A DNA stretch of 60,754 bases from Variovorax boronicumulans NBRC 103145 (GCF_001591345.1 NZ_BCUS01000027.1:1-60754); one strand, 5' to 3'; positions 8,546-17,683 are shown, counted from the stretch's first letter. The notes: generated by a model from the sequence alone, not told the origin. Translations and numbers: made by a program.

Positions 8546-9086
8546 CGGCGACCTTCGCCTTCGAGTTCACGAGCTTCACCTCGGCGCGAATGGCCTGCGG
8601 GTTGCGCAGCAGGTTGAGGATGGGGCAGTTGCGCTCCACCGCTTCGAACAGCGCGTCGATCTCATCGCGGCTGGCGGGCGAATCGATGTGCACGGTGTAG
8701 CCGATCTCGTGCGGCCAGATCGGTGTCTGCTCGTGGCCCGGCTTGCCGCCGCGCGGGTCGATGACGCCGGTCACCTCGACCTCGAGGCTCTCGAGCGGCA
8801 CCTGCCGTTCGGCCGCCTGGATCAGGAAGATGTGCGTCACGCAGGTGCCGAGCACGCCCAGCTGCAGCTCGGGCGAACTCGGGCCGAGGTTGTAGCCCGC
8901 GAAATCGGGCGGGCTGTCGCTGATGACCTGGTGCTCGCGGATGCGCAGGCGGCGCACGCCGCTGCGGCCTTCGGCGCGCACGCTGGCCTTGAGCTGCGAG
9001 GGCTGTGCGGTGCCGGTCGCGACGGCGGCGTTGCGGGCCAGCACGGCGGCGCGTTTCTCGGCGAGGTAGTCGTTGAGGTGGCTCAT
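8529..9086 (-). CDS. OsmC family protein
   Basis: 185 residues starting MSHLNDYLAEKRAAV. The OsmC/Ohr fold is indicated by GYNLGPSSPELQLGVLGTCVTHIFLIQAAE, which contains the conserved central Cys on the long helix (about residue 82), and by the NCPILNLLRNP segment with the second Cys, as in OsmC proteins that reduce organic hydroperoxides by a Cys pair. Its position between livG and the permease gene, inside the same operon and overlapping livG, is unusual. It may protect against, or act on, a reactive imported compound; this is inference from context. Confidence 0.85.
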   Translation of the reverse strand: MSHLNDYLAEKRAAVLARNAAVATGTAQPSQLKASVRAEGRSGVRRLRIREHQVISDSPPDFAGYNLGPSSPELQLGVLGTCVTHIFLIQAAERQVPLESLEVEVTGVIDPRGGKPGHEQTPIWPHEIGYTVHIDSPASRDEIDALFEAVERNCPILNLLRNPQAIRAEVKLVNSKAKVADAVAA

Positions 9087-9103
9087 GGTGTTTGGTGGTT
9101 CTT

Positions 9104-10933
9104 TCAGACGGTGCCGAGCAGGCCTTGGGGACGGAAACGGATGAGGAGCAGGAGCGCCACGCCGTAGATCAACATGCGGTACTCGGCCGTCACGCGGAAC
9201 AGCTCGGGCAGGCTCACGAGCGCGACCGCACCCAGCAGTGCGCCGCTGATGTTCCCGAGCCCGCCGAGGATCACCATCGTGAGCGCGAGGATCGAGATCT
9301 GCGAGCCGAAGGTCTCGTGGTTGATGTACGAGTACATGTGCGCGGTGAAGGCGCCGCTCACGCCCGCCGCGAAGCCGCCGAAGCCGAAGGCCAGCGCCTT
9401 GTAGCGGTCGGGGCTCACGCCGTAGGCGCGCGCGGCCACCTCGTCTTCGCGCACGGCGCGGAAGGTGCGGCCCAGGTGCGAGCGCAAGAGGCGCCACTGC
9501 AGCAGGGCCAGCAGCACCAGCGCACCGAACGAGGCCCAATAGATCGCTTCGTTCGACGACGCATCGCGGCCGAACAGCGAGAGCGGCGGAATGCCCGAGA
9601 CGCCGATCGGCCCGCGCGTGAGGCTTTCCCAGTTGAGGATGGTGAGCGCCACGATCTCGCCGATGCCCAGCGTGGCGATCGACACGTAGTGCCCGCGCAG
9701 CCGGAAGGCCGGGAAGATCAGCGCCGTGCCGATCAGCGAGGTGAGCACGCCCGCGACCACGATGCCCGTGCCCACGGGCAGGTGCAGGTCGAGCACCAGC
9801 AGCGACGAGGCATACGCGCCGATGGCCAGCAGCCCCGCGTGGCCCAGCGAGATCTGGCCGATGGTGCCGGCCACCAGCGTGAGGCTCAACGCGAGCGCAC
9901 CGTAGAGCCACGCGTTGGTGAGCGTCTGCAGCACATAGGGCGACGGATCGAACAGCGGCAGCAGCACGGCCGCGGCGAACAGCGCGAGCAGCAGGCGCGG
10001 CGGCACGCGCCACGGCTTGCTCGGTGCGATGAAGGTGCCGGTGAGCGGCTCGGGCGGCAGCGCGCGCTGGCGGCCGAACAAGCCATTGGGCTTCCACACC
10101 AGGATGACCAGCAGCAGCGCGAAGGCAAACAGGTTGCGGTACGGCGTGCCGAGAATGGCCACGCCGTAGCTTTCGATGAGCCCCAGCAGCAGGCTGCCGA
10201 CGATGGCGCCGGGCACGTTGCCCACGCCGCCGACCACCGTGGCCACCACGCCCTTGAGCGTGGCCTGGAAGCTCATCGCCGGGCTGATGTTGTTGTAGTA
10301 CATGCCCACCAGCAGGCCCGAGAGCCCGCCCAGTGCGGCCGCGATGGCGAACACGGTCTGGTTCACGCGGTTCACGTCCACGCCCATCTGCTGTGCGGCG
10401 TCGCGGTCCTGCGCGGTGGCGCGCACGGCCCAGCCCAGCTTCGTGAAACGCAGGAAGCCGAACAGCACGGCCGCGCTGGTGATGCCGATGCCTGCGATCA
10501 GCAGGTCGAGCGCGCCGATGGTGCCGGTGCCGATCTGCAGGCGCCAGTCGGGCAGCTGCGTGGGCAGCGCGCGCGGGTCGGGGCTGAACACCAGCTGCAC
10601 GAGGATGTCGAGCACGAAGCTGATGCCGATGGTGGCCAGCAGTGGCGCGATGCGCGCGGCGCCCTGCAGCGGCCGCAGCCCCACGCGCTCGATGAGCATG
10701 CCGAGTGCGCCCGAGCCGATCACCACCAGCGCGATAGTGATGGGCAGCGGCGTGTGCAGATAGGTGATGCTCGCCCAGCCGATGTACGCGCCCACGGTGT
10801 ACACCGAGCCGTGCGCGAAGTTGATGAGGTGCGAGACGCCGAAGATCAGCGCGAGCCCGACCGCCAGCAACGCATAGATGTTGCCGATGATCAGGCCGTT
10901 GACCGTGTGGTCGAAGAAGGAGGTGAAGCTCAT
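9104..10933 (-). CDS. livHM: Fused LivH-LivM branched-chain amino acid ABC permease
   Basis: 609 residues, about twice a single permease. Residues 1 to ~290 are LivH-like ([20 protein letters not shown] at the start, [20 protein letters not shown] near the end). After a linker ([15 protein letters not shown]) residues ~315-609 are LivM-like ([62 protein letters not shown]). Both EAA-type coupling loops are present. It forms the membrane channel of the importer. The start is immediately adjacent to the stop of the binding-protein gene. The fusion fixes a 1:1 ratio of the two halves. Confidence 0.92.
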   Translation of the reverse strand: MSFTSFFDHTVNGLIIGNIYALLAVGLALIFGVSHLINFAHGSVYTVGAYIGWASITYLHTPLPITIALVVIGSGALGMLIERVGLRPLQGAARIAPLLATIGISFVLDILVQLVFSPDPRALPTQLPDWRLQIGTGTIGALDLLIAGIGITSAAVLFGFLRFTKLGWAVRATAQDRDAAQQMGVDVNRVNQTVFAIAAALGGLSGLLVGMYYNNISPAMSFQATLKGVVATVVGGVGNVPGAIVGSLLLGLIESYGVAILGTPYRNLFAFALLLVILVWKPNGLFGRQRALPPEPLTGTFIAPSKPWRVPPRLLLALFAAAVLLPLFDPSPYVLQTLTNAWLYGALALSLTLVAGTIGQISLGHAGLLAIGAYASSLLVLDLHLPVGTGIVVAGVLTSLIGTALIFPAFRLRGHYVSIATLGIGEIVALTILNWESLTRGPIGVSGIPPLSLFGRDASSNEAIYWASFGALVLLALLQWRLLRSHLGRTFRAVREDEVAARAYGVSPDRYKALAFGFGGFAAGVSGAFTAHMYSYINHETFGSQISILALTMVILGGLGNISGALLGAVALVSLPELFRVTAEYRMLIYGVALLLLIRFRPQGLLGTV

Positions 10934-12124
10934 CTACTTGGCCGATGCCAGCGCCGCCGCCTTCTCGTCGATCTGCGCCCACTTGCCGTCCTTCACCACC
11001 AGGTTGACGCTCTTCACGCCGATCACGCGGCGCGTCTGCGCATCGAAGGTGGCCTTGCCGAAGATGACGCTGGGCACGTCCTTGATCTTGTAGAACGCGT
11101 CGCGCACGGCCTTGCGGTCGGCCTTGGGGCCGGCTTCGCGCAGCGCGGCGGCCGCATACACCACGGCGTCGTAGGCATAGGCGTTGAAGGCGTCGGGTTC
11201 CTTGCTGTACTTGGCGCGGAAGCTCTTCACGAAGGCCTGCACTTCGGTGCGCGGCTCCTCGGGAAAGAAGGCGGTGTTGGTGTGGATGCCGTTCACGGCC
11301 GCGCCGCCGAGCTCGATGAACTTGGGCGAGTAGACCGAGCCCACGGCGGCGATCGGCTGCTTCAGGCCCACGCTGCGCACCTGGCCCGCGATGAGCGCGC
11401 CGTCGGGGTAGTACGAGATGAGCACCACACCGTCGGGGTTGGCGTCGCGCACGCGCACCAGGGTCGAGCGGAAGTCCTTCTCGTCGGGCTGGTAGCCCTC
11501 GGCAATGGCGAGCTGCGCGCCGCGCTCCTGCGCGGCCTTCACGAGCACGTCCTTGCTGGTGCGGCCCCAGTCGGTGTTCAGGAAGAGCACGGCGATGCGC
11601 TTGAAGCCCAGCGTCTTCACGGCCAGGTCGGCCAGCAGCGGCTGCGCGTCGGCCTGGCTGATCGAGGGGCTCCAGATGTAGTCGCCGCCCTTGGTGAAAT
11701 CGGGGTGCGAGTTGGTGAAGCCCAGCTGCACGAGGCCCGCGCGCTGGTAGATGGGCGAGGCGGCCATCGAGGCGGGGCTGGAGAAGTCGCCCAGCTCGAT
11801 GAGCACGCGCTTGTCGTTCACGAGCTTCTGCGCGATGGCGACGGACTGGCGCGGGTCGCTCTGGCTGTCCTCGAAGTTGTAGGCCAGCGGCCGGCCGTGG
11901 ATGCCGCCCTGCGCGTTGATGTGCTCCAGCGCAAGGTCGAAGCCGGCCTTCCACTGCGCGCCGTACTGCGCGTTCTGTCCGGTGAGTGGACCGCTCACGC
12001 CGAACCACACGGGCTCGCCGCTGGCGGGCGCGGCCCAGGCCGCGAGCGGCGCGGTGAGCAAGACGGCGGACAGTGCGAACGCATGGCGCAGGAAACGATG
12101 GCGGGTGAACAGCGGCGGCAGCAT
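10934..12124 (-). CDS. ABC transporter periplasmic substrate-binding protein (LivK type)
   Basis: 396 residues from the ATG at 12122-12124, with a Sec signal peptide (about 1-31, cleavage after AAWA). The mature part starts WFGVSGPLTGQNAQYGAQWKAG, the classical start of Peripla_BP_6 proteins, and includes GGIHGRPLAYNFEDSQSDPRQSVAIAQKLV. A longer frame upstream lacks a signal peptide and is rejected; a GAGG sequence precedes the chosen start. It is the first gene of the six-gene operon (binding protein, fused permease, OsmC, livG, livF, VOC). The ligand could be a branched-chain amino acid, an amide or an aromatic acid; the sequence does not decide. Confidence 0.92.
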   Translation of the reverse strand: MLPPLFTRHRFLRHAFALSAVLLTAPLAAWAAPASGEPVWFGVSGPLTGQNAQYGAQWKAGFDLALEHINAQGGIHGRPLAYNFEDSQSDPRQSVAIAQKLVNDKRVLIELGDFSSPASMAASPIYQRAGLVQLGFTNSHPDFTKGGDYIWSPSISQADAQPLLADLAVKTLGFKRIAVLFLNTDWGRTSKDVLVKAAQERGAQLAIAEGYQPDEKDFRSTLVRVRDANPDGVVLISYYPDGALIAGQVRSVGLKQPIAAVGSVYSPKFIELGGAAVNGIHTNTAFFPEEPRTEVQAFVKSFRAKYSKEPDAFNAYAYDAVVYAAAALREAGPKADRKAVRDAFYKIKDVPSVIFGKATFDAQTRRVIGVKSVNLVVKDGKWAQIDEKAAALASAK

Positions 12125-12286
12125 GGCGTCGGACCTCGGTGGCAGTGAAGGGATGTGCAGGGCCGCGATTCTTCGCCGCTGTCCTCGTGCCGGGAAGGAA
12201 CGAAAACGGAGAGGCTTATGCGCTTTCCGAGCAAGCGAAGGGGCAAGCGCCAACGGCCGCGCGGCCTCGTTTAAGCTGCGCGCCAC

Positions 12287-12931
12287 ATGAAGCGACGCCA
12301 CCTCCTCCAGATGCTCGCCGGCGTGCCGGCCACCGCCCTGCTGCTCTCCGCGTGCGGCAAACGAAAGGCCTCAGCCAACGCGTTGAAGCCCGATGCCCGC
12401 GTGCTGGCGCTGGGCGACAGCCTGACCTTCGGCTACGGTGCGTCGCCCGAGACGGCGTGGCCCGCGAAGCTGGGCGAGCTCACGGGCTGGCAGGTCGAGA
12501 ACGCGGGCGTCAACGGCGACACCTCGGCAGGTGCGCTGGAACGCCTGCCCGCGCTGCTGTCCGCCGGCAGCTACGACGCGATCCTGATCGGCATCGGCGG
12601 CAACGACATGCTGCGCGGCGTGTCGCCCGCCAGCACGCGCGAGAACCTTGCGGCATTGATCGAGCAGGCGCGCGCGCACACGTCGCATGTGGCGGTGCTG
12701 GCCACGCCGGCGCCCGATGCGATGCGCGCGGTGGTCGGCTCGCTCAGCGACGCGCCGTTCTACGAAGAGGTGGTGGGCAAGTCGGGGCAGGCGTTGCTGG
12801 TCGCGGGTGTGTATTCAAGCGTGCTGTCGGATGCGGCCTTGCGCTCGGACCGCATCCATGCGAACGCGAAAGGCTACGCCAAGGTGGCGGAGCAATTGGC
12901 CGAGCAGCTCAAGGCTGCGGGCTGGCGCTGA
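12287..12931 (+). CDS. SGNH/GDSL esterase lipoprotein (arylesterase, TesA-like)
   Basis: 214 residues. A lipoprotein signal peptide ends LLLSAC with the lipidated Cys23. The catalytic domain has block I GDSLTFGYG (Ser45), block III GIGGNDML, and block V SDRIHANAKG with the Asp-His pair. This matches TesA/arylesterase family enzymes that cleave thioesters, short esters and lysophospholipids; the lipobox puts it at the membrane facing the periplasm. It is divergent from the transporter operon (162 bp apart). Its 3' end overlaps the convergent membrane-protein gene by 23 bases. Confidence 0.88.
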   Translation: MKRRHLLQMLAGVPATALLLSACGKRKASANALKPDARVLALGDSLTFGYGASPETAWPAKLGELTGWQVENAGVNGDTSAGALERLPALLSAGSYDAILIGIGGNDMLRGVSPASTRENLAALIEQARAHTSHVAVLATPAPDAMRAVVGSLSDAPFYEEVVGKSGQALLVAGVYSSVLSDAALRSDRIHANAKGYAKVAEQLAEQLKAAGWR

Positions 12932-13367
12932 GGTTTGTTGCGCTGTTGGAGCGCATCGGTGCGCCTGCTGTGGCACTGCGCACCGGCAGGCTCTCGAGCA
13001 CGCCGAACAGCAGTTCCATCGCGGTGAAACCGAGGATGATCAGGCTGGCGCCCTGCGTCACGGCGTAGATCTGCCAGGTGGCGAACAGGAAGCGCGCCAC
13101 GGCGTCGTAGCGGCCATAGCGCAGGCGCGGATCGCGGATGCGCAGCACGGCCCAGACGGTGACCACCGAGCCGAGCAGGTTGGCCATCAGCATGTGCACG
13201 GGGTCGAAGGCCGGAAAGCTGCCCGGCAGCTGCAGCGTCTGGATGGTCCACAGCAGCAGGGTGTGCACGGCGGCGAAGGTCCACGGCGTGGCGAAGCCGA
13301 TGGTCACCACGAGGTCGTACCAGGCGCTGGCGCGGACGATGCGTTGGTAGGTGGGAAGCGCGATCAT
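12909..13367 (-). CDS. Hypothetical integral membrane protein
   Basis: 152 residues from the ATG at 13365-13367 (MIALPTYQRIVRASAWYDLV). Four hydrophobic segments are visible: about 15-35 (LVVTIGFATPWTFAAVHTLL), 55-75, 90-108 and 112-130. No catalytic motif is seen. The longer frame up to 13490 starts inside the divergent MerR gene region and is less likely. It is convergent with, and overlaps by 23 bases, the SGNH esterase, and divergent from the MerR regulator with 95 bp between them, so that regulator might control it. I do not recognise the family. Confidence 0.7.
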   Translation of the reverse strand: MIALPTYQRIVRASAWYDLVVTIGFATPWTFAAVHTLLLWTIQTLQLPGSFPAFDPVHMLMANLLGSVVTVWAVLRIRDPRLRYGRYDAVARFLFATWQIYAVTQGASLIILGFTAMELLFGVLESLPVRSATAGAPMRSNSATNLSASPQP

Positions 13368-13462
13368 GAAGAAGAGCCCTGCGGGAGTGAAGAAGCCCCG
13401 GAAGCTAAAGCCTCGGGTACGCTCCAGGGTCAAGCACATTCTTCGGCAAAGGAACCACGACC

Positions 13463-13840
13463 ATGCAGATCGGCCAGCTGGCTTCGGCAACGGGCTTGAG
13501 CCGCGACACGCTGCGTTTCTACGAAGAGCGCGGCCTGATCCGTGCAGAGCGTGGCAGCAACGGCTACCGCGTCTATGCGAAGGAAACCGTGCAGATGGTG
13601 GGCTACATCCGCACCGCGCAGAAGCTCGGCTTCAGCCTCCACGAGATCGGCGACAACCTGCCCGCGGTGTGGGAGTCGGCCGCGCCCGACCAGGCGATTG
13701 CGGCGCTGTTGGCCGACAAGGTCTCGGTCATCGACCAGAAGATCGCCGAGCTGAACACGCTGCGGCAAGACCTGCTGGCGCGCGTGCCCGCGGGCTGTCC
13801 GATGGCTCAGGCGGCCTGCGCGCGCAACAGGTCGACGTAG
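13463..13840 (+). CDS. MerR family transcriptional regulator
   Basis: 125 residues: MQIGQLASATGLSRDTLRFYEERGLI is the canonical MerR helix-turn-helix and first wing, followed by the long dimerisation helix (about 80-112). The tail has two Cys (GCPMAQAACARN), spaced as CPMAQAAC, a possible metal or redox site, although it is not the exact CueR or ZntR arrangement. The target is not known; the divergent membrane-protein gene is the obvious candidate. The 3' end overlaps the convergent CYTH gene by 34 bases. Confidence 0.88.
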   Translation: MQIGQLASATGLSRDTLRFYEERGLIRAERGSNGYRVYAKETVQMVGYIRTAQKLGFSLHEIGDNLPAVWESAAPDQAIAALLADKVSVIDQKIAELNTLRQDLLARVPAGCPMAQAACARNRST

Positions 13841-14331
13841 GCGCCCTGCACCAGCTGGTCTTCAGCGACGCCGAGCCGGGCCATGAGCGCATGGGCTTCG
13901 GCCACGCCGGCGTCGGCGGGCTCGCCGTCTTGCAGCACCACTTCGAGTTCGAGGAATTCACCGAGGCCTTCGACGCGGTCGAGGTGCACGCGCGTGCGGC
14001 CCACGAGGAACAGGCGGCGCTGCTTGCGCACGCGGCCGGCCTGGCCCCAGGCGAGCGTGAGCGATTCGCGCAACGCGTCGGGCGTGGTAACGGGCGTGAT
14101 CAGGTAGAACGATTCCTTCGGGCCGGTGCTGTCGGCGCGGCGGTAGAAGATGAGTTCGGCGCGGTCGGGCGCGAAGGTGCGCAGCTTGAGGCGGTCGGCG
14201 CTGTGCTCGCAGCGGAAGAAGGTGTCGTCCTGGGCGATCTCGATGGGGCCCTGGTCGGTGAGCGTTGCGACGATTTCTGCGATGCGGTCGACGCTGTCGA
14301 TCTGGGCCTTGATCTCTATGTTTCTTGCCAT
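13807..14331 (-). CDS. CYTH domain protein (class IV adenylate cyclase / thiamine-triphosphatase-like)
   Basis: 174 residues from the ATG at 14329-14331. It starts MARNIEIKAQ, a slightly divergent copy of the ExExK motif (first Glu replaced by Asn). Beta strands with DTFFRCEHSADRLKLRTF and AELIFYRRAD continue the tunnel, and VGRTRVHLDRVEGLGEFLELEVVL is the conserved second half. CYTH enzymes hydrolyse or cyclise triphosphates using Mg2+. Similar stand-alone bacterial proteins are usually called class IV adenylate cyclases, but without proof of cyclase activity. It is convergent with the MerR gene and followed on its 5' side by the palindromic repeat element. Confidence 0.82.
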   Translation of the reverse strand: MARNIEIKAQIDSVDRIAEIVATLTDQGPIEIAQDDTFFRCEHSADRLKLRTFAPDRAELIFYRRADSTGPKESFYLITPVTTPDALRESLTLAWGQAGRVRKQRRLFLVGRTRVHLDRVEGLGEFLELEVVLQDGEPADAGVAEAHALMARLGVAEDQLVQGAYVDLLRAQAA

Positions 14332-14390
14332 GTCTGTGGGCTTTCCTTTCGGTGGGTTCGGGGCGCGTGCACAGGCCACCGGGTACTTCC

Positions 14391-14580
14391 CTCCGCGAAT
14401 GTCCCCCGGGCTTCGCCCTCCTCCTTGATTTCGCTGCGGGAAGCACCCAGTGTCCTGCGCACGATGGGCGCGGTCGTCGTGCGGCCGATCAACGACCGCA
14501 CCGCCCAACGCTCACGCCGATGCAGTGCCTTGCGCAGCGAAATCAAGGAGGAGGCCGCAGGCCGGGGGACATTCGCGGAG
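14391..14580. repeat. 190-bp imperfect palindromic element
   Basis: Outer arms of 48 bp (14391-14438 and 14533-14580) are inverted copies with only three mismatches; both contain CTCCTCCTTGATTTCGCTGC in one orientation. The inner 94 bp is also partly palindromic, with CGGTCGT at 14471-14477 facing ACGACCG at 14492-14498 around a 14-base centre. The whole can fold into one long cruciform or hairpin. It fills most of the 296-bp gap between the CYTH gene and the secreted-protein gene; nothing else is seen there. It resembles dispersed REP/MITE-like repeats but has no coding capacity. Confidence 0.8.
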
Positions 14581-14627
14581 CAAGGCTCCCCGTCGGCGGG
14601 AGCGTCGCCCTGAACAGCAGCGCTGAA

Positions 14628-14984
14628 TCAGGGCGCGTTGCCCTGCGGCCCCACAGGCGGTGGCGCCGCGCGCCCACTCGAGCCCGGTGCCAGCTTGCGT
14701 CCGAAGGACTCGCCCACGTTGCGCACAGGCCGGCTGGCTTTTTCCGACACGTTGCTCACACCGCGCCGCGTGGCCGCATCGGCGCGGTTGACGCCGCGGC
14801 CGGCGGCGTTGGTGCCGCGTTGCACGCTGCCCACCACTTTGCCGCTGCGCGAGGGCGACTTGATCGTGTGGGCGCGTTCGGCCTGGGGCGGGTTGTCGGC
14901 GCTCTGCGCCTGCGCGGTGACGGGCAGGCAGAGCGCGGCAGCGATGGCGGCGAGCGATGCGGTGGTGATGTGAAGCTTCTTCAT
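14628..14984 (-). CDS. Small secreted basic protein
   Basis: 118 residues with a clear Sec signal peptide (MKKLHITTASLAAIAAALCL, cleavage after AQA near residue 26). The mature part is Arg/Ser/Gly/Pro-rich and low in hydrophobics, with loosely repeated Arg-Gly-Val/Arg-Gly-Thr units; it is probably disordered. Its ATG overlaps the stop of the upstream PduO gene by four bases, so the two are likely translated together, although no functional link is apparent. I do not recognise the family. Confidence 0.7.
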   Translation of the reverse strand: MKKLHITTASLAAIAAALCLPVTAQAQSADNPPQAERAHTIKSPSRSGKVVGSVQRGTNAAGRGVNRADAATRRGVSNVSEKASRPVRNVGESFGRKLAPGSSGRAAPPPVGPQGNAP

Positions 14985-15580
14985 GGCGTCGTCCCCTGGG
15001 AGTGGTCTTCGGATTCGGCGGCGGCCGCGCGGGCCATGCGCTCGCTCTTCCAGTACACGTCGTCGCCGCCGTTCATGCGGTTGAGCACGCGTGCGAGCAC
15101 GAAGAGCAAGTCGCTGAGCCGGTTGAGGTACTGGCGCGGCGCATCGTTGAGTTCGGTGGTGGCGCCCAGCGACACCACGGCGCGCTCGGCACGCCGCGCC
15201 ACGGTGCGGCACACGTGCGCCAGCGAGGCGGCGCGCGTGCCGGCGGGCAGGATGAATTCGGCCAGGCGTGGCAAGGCGGCGTTGTGGTCGGCCAGCGCGT
15301 TGTCGATCTGCAGCAGCGCCTCGGGCTTGAGCAGCGTGAAACCGGGCATCGAGAGTTCGCCGCCGAGGTTGAAGAGCTGGTGCTGCACATCGACCAGCAG
15401 CTCGCGCACGGGCTCTGGCAGCGGTTCGCACAGCAGCACGCCGATGTGCGAGTTGAGTTCGTCCACGTCGCCCATCGCGTGCACGCGCAGGTGGTCCTTG
15501 GGCACGCGGGTGTTGTCGCCCAGGCCGGTGGTGCCGTCGTCGCCGGTGCGGGTGGCGATCTGGGAAAGTCGGTTGCCCAT
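14981..15580 (-). CDS. pduO: ATP:cob(I)alamin adenosyltransferase, PduO type
   Basis: 199 residues starting MGNRLSQIATRTGDDGTTGL. The ATP-binding N-terminus TRTGDDGTTGLGD, the HAMGDVDELNSHIG segment and the C-terminal RQYLNRLSDLLFVLARVLN are diagnostic of the PduO/MMAB family. It transfers the adenosyl group from ATP to cob(I)alamin to make the coenzyme used by methylmalonyl-CoA mutase and diol dehydratase. A large frame extending to 17617 on this strand is an artefact of GC-rich sequence; the ATG at 15578-15580 is the family start. It is followed by the small secreted protein with an ATGA overlap, and preceded by a DinB-like gene 14 bp away. Confidence 0.93.
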   Translation of the reverse strand: MGNRLSQIATRTGDDGTTGLGDNTRVPKDHLRVHAMGDVDELNSHIGVLLCEPLPEPVRELLVDVQHQLFNLGGELSMPGFTLLKPEALLQIDNALADHNAALPRLAEFILPAGTRAASLAHVCRTVARRAERAVVSLGATTELNDAPRQYLNRLSDLLFVLARVLNRMNGGDDVYWKSERMARAAAAESEDHSQGTTP

Positions 15581-15594
15581 GGGCGCTCCTCGGT

Positions 15595-16095
15595 TCAGGT
15601 CGTGAGGCCGGCGGCGTCGATCTTGCCGGCCAGCCATTGCAGCCCGGCCAGATGCTGGTGGTCGTGGCTGCACAGGTAATGGATGAGGCTGCGCATCGTG
15701 AGCGGGCCGTAGCCCTCGAACACGGCCGAGCGCGCGAGCTGCGCGTCGCTCAGCTGCGAGATGATTTCCATCGTCTGCACGCGCGCCAAGCGGAACTCGG
15801 CGAGCACGGTGGCAGGGTCGGCCGCGCCGTAGTGGCGCTCGATGGCCAGCGGCTCGCTGTCGATCGATGCGAGCGTCGGATGGGTCTCGGCCAGCGTGCG
15901 GCGAAAGCGCACGTGGTAGCCCTCGATCTCGATGTCGCGCACATGGCACAGCTGCTCGATGGCGGTGAAGGCTTCGCTGGGCACGCCTTCCCACGACGGC
16001 GGCGCCCAGTGCCGGAAGGCGTGGGGAATGGCCGCGTAGTGGGCTTCGAGCTGCGAGGGAAAGGCCGCGAGGGCTGCAAGGGTCGTGGGGTTCAT
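15595..16095 (-). CDS. DinB family protein
   Basis: 166 residues, a four-helix DinB_2-type bundle. The putative metal ligands are His52 in QLCHVRDIE and the HDHQH cluster at about residues 145-149, the arrangement expected for DinB/YfiT metal sites. Such proteins are thought to be metal-dependent hydrolases or thiol transferases, but the role of this one is unknown. It is 14 bp upstream of pduO on the same strand and divergent from the FAD dehydrogenase gene. Confidence 0.8.
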   Translation of the reverse strand: MNPTTLAALAAFPSQLEAHYAAIPHAFRHWAPPSWEGVPSEAFTAIEQLCHVRDIEIEGYHVRFRRTLAETHPTLASIDSEPLAIERHYGAADPATVLAEFRLARVQTMEIISQLSDAQLARSAVFEGYGPLTMRSLIHYLCSHDHQHLAGLQWLAGKIDAAGLTT

Positions 16096-16171
16096 GTCTT
16101 TTACCGAAGCGCATTATGGTGCGCGCTCCGTAAAATGACCGATCCCCCTCAGCCCCTCCAGGAGACGCCCG

Positions 16172-17596
16172 ATGAACGCCCCGACTTCCACCTCGCACCT
16201 GATGCCGGCGCTCCATCTGCGCGACGTTCCCGCGGCCCTGATCGACGGGCTGAAGGCGCGCTTCGGCGACAACTGTTCCACGGCGATGGCGGTGCGCACG
16301 CAGCACGGGCGCGACGAGTCGTCGTTCGACGCACCGCCGCCCTCCGCCGTGGTGTTCGCCGAAAGCACGCAAGATGTTGCCGATGCCGTGAAGCTCGCGA
16401 GCGAGCACAGCGTGCCGGTCATCCCCTTCGGCGTGGGCTCTTCGCTCGAAGGCCACCTGCTCGCGGTGCAAGGCGGCATCAGCATCGACGTGTCGCGCAT
16501 GAACCAGGTGCTGTCGATCAACGCCGACGACCTCACGGTGACGGTGCAACCGGGCGTCACGCGCAAGCAGCTCAACGAAGAGATCAAGAGCACGGGCCTG
16601 TTTTTCCCCATCGACCCGGGCGCCGACGCCTCCATCGGCGGCATGACGGCCACGCGCGCCAGCGGCACGAACGCGGTGCGCTACGGCACGATGCGCGAGA
16701 ACGTGCTGGCGCTCGAAGTGGTCACGGCCAGCGGCGACATCATCCGCACCGGCACGCGCGCCAAGAAGTCGTCGGCCGGCTACGACCTCACGCGCCTCAT
16801 GGTGGGCAGCGAAGGCACGTTGGGCGTGGTCACCGAGGTCACGCTGCGCATCTACCCGCTGCCCGAGGCGGTGTCGGCGGCGATCTGCTCGTTCCCGAGC
16901 ATCGAGGCCGCGGTGCGCACCACCATCGAGACCATCCAGCTGGGCGTGCCGATCGCGCGCGTGGAACTGATCGACGTGAACACGGTGCGCATGGTGAACG
17001 CCTACGCCAAGCTCAACCTGCGCGAAGAGCCGATGCTGCTGATGGAATTCCACGGCTCGCCTGCGGGCGTGAAGGAGCAGGCCGAGACGGTGCAGGAACT
17101 CGCGAGCGGCCACGGCGGCAACGCCTTCGAATGGGCCAGCACGCCGGAAGAACGCACGCGCCTGTGGACCGCGCGGCACAACAGCTACTTCGCGGCCGTG
17201 CAGTCGCGCCCGGGCTGCCGCGTGATCTCGACCGACACCTGCGTGCCGATCTCGCGCCTGGCCGACTGCCTGCTCGACTCGGTGGCCGAAGCCGATGCCA
17301 GCGGCATCCCCTACTTCCTCGTCGGCCACGTGGGCGACGGCAATTTCCACTTCGGCTACCTGCTCGACCCGAACATCCCCGAAGAGCGCGTGAAGGCCGA
17401 GGAGTTGAACCACGCGCTGGTGAGCCGCGCGCTGGCACTCGAAGGCACCTGCACGGGCGAGCACGGCGTGGGGCTGCACAAGATGGACTTCCTGGTGACC
17501 GAAGCCGGTGTGGGCGCGATCGACATGATGCGCACCATCAAGCGCGCGCTCGATCCGAAGAACATCATGAACCCGGGCAAGATCTTCAGCCTCTGA
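16172..17596 (+). CDS. FAD-binding 2-hydroxyacid dehydrogenase (GlcD/D-lactate dehydrogenase type)
   Basis: 474 residues. The PCMH-type FAD domain is seen as PFGVGSSLEGHLLAVQGGIS (about 89-108) and DPGADASIGGMTATRASGTN (about 149-168). The C-terminal FAD-oxidase domain ends with EGTCTGEHGVGLHKMDFL and NIMNPGKIF. These motifs and the length match cytochrome-type D-lactate dehydrogenase or glycolate oxidase subunit GlcD, enzymes that oxidise D-2-hydroxyacids and pass electrons to the respiratory chain. No GlcE/GlcF genes follow, which favours a stand-alone D-lactate or D-2-hydroxyacid dehydrogenase. It is closed by a strong terminator. Confidence 0.9.
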   Translation: MNAPTSTSHLMPALHLRDVPAALIDGLKARFGDNCSTAMAVRTQHGRDESSFDAPPPSAVVFAESTQDVADAVKLASEHSVPVIPFGVGSSLEGHLLAVQGGISIDVSRMNQVLSINADDLTVTVQPGVTRKQLNEEIKSTGLFFPIDPGADASIGGMTATRASGTNAVRYGTMRENVLALEVVTASGDIIRTGTRAKKSSAGYDLTRLMVGSEGTLGVVTEVTLRIYPLPEAVSAAICSFPSIEAAVRTTIETIQLGVPIARVELIDVNTVRMVNAYAKLNLREEPMLLMEFHGSPAGVKEQAETVQELASGHGGNAFEWASTPEERTRLWTARHNSYFAAVQSRPGCRVISTDTCVPISRLADCLLDSVAEADASGIPYFLVGHVGDGNFHFGYLLDPNIPEERVKAEELNHALVSRALALEGTCTGEHGVGLHKMDFLVTEAGVGAIDMMRTIKRALDPKNIMNPGKIFSL

Positions 17597-17619
17597 TCCC
17601 TCGCGATCACGCATCAATG

Positions 17620-17656
17620 AAAAAGCCCGGCGGCTCGCAAGAGCGCCGGGCTTTTT
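17620..17656. terminator. Bidirectional intrinsic terminator
   Basis: AAAAAGCCCGGCG pairs with CGCCGGGCTTTTT around an 11-base loop, with A and T tracts on each side. It lies between the FAD dehydrogenase (plus strand) and the convergent CsgG-like gene (minus strand) and can end both transcripts. Confidence 0.9.
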
Positions 17657-17683
17657 CGTGGCCCGAAGGCCCGCGTTTTGTTC

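Noticed and set aside
8529..12008. Very long minus-strand frame covering OsmC, permease and binding protein
   Set aside because: Only the last 185 codons are the OsmC gene; the rest is an out-of-frame reading of the fused permease and the binding protein.
14981..17617. 878-codon minus-strand frame across pduO, DinB and the FAD dehydrogenase
   Set aside because: Only the last 199 codons (PduO) match a family; the upstream part is antisense to the FAD dehydrogenase.
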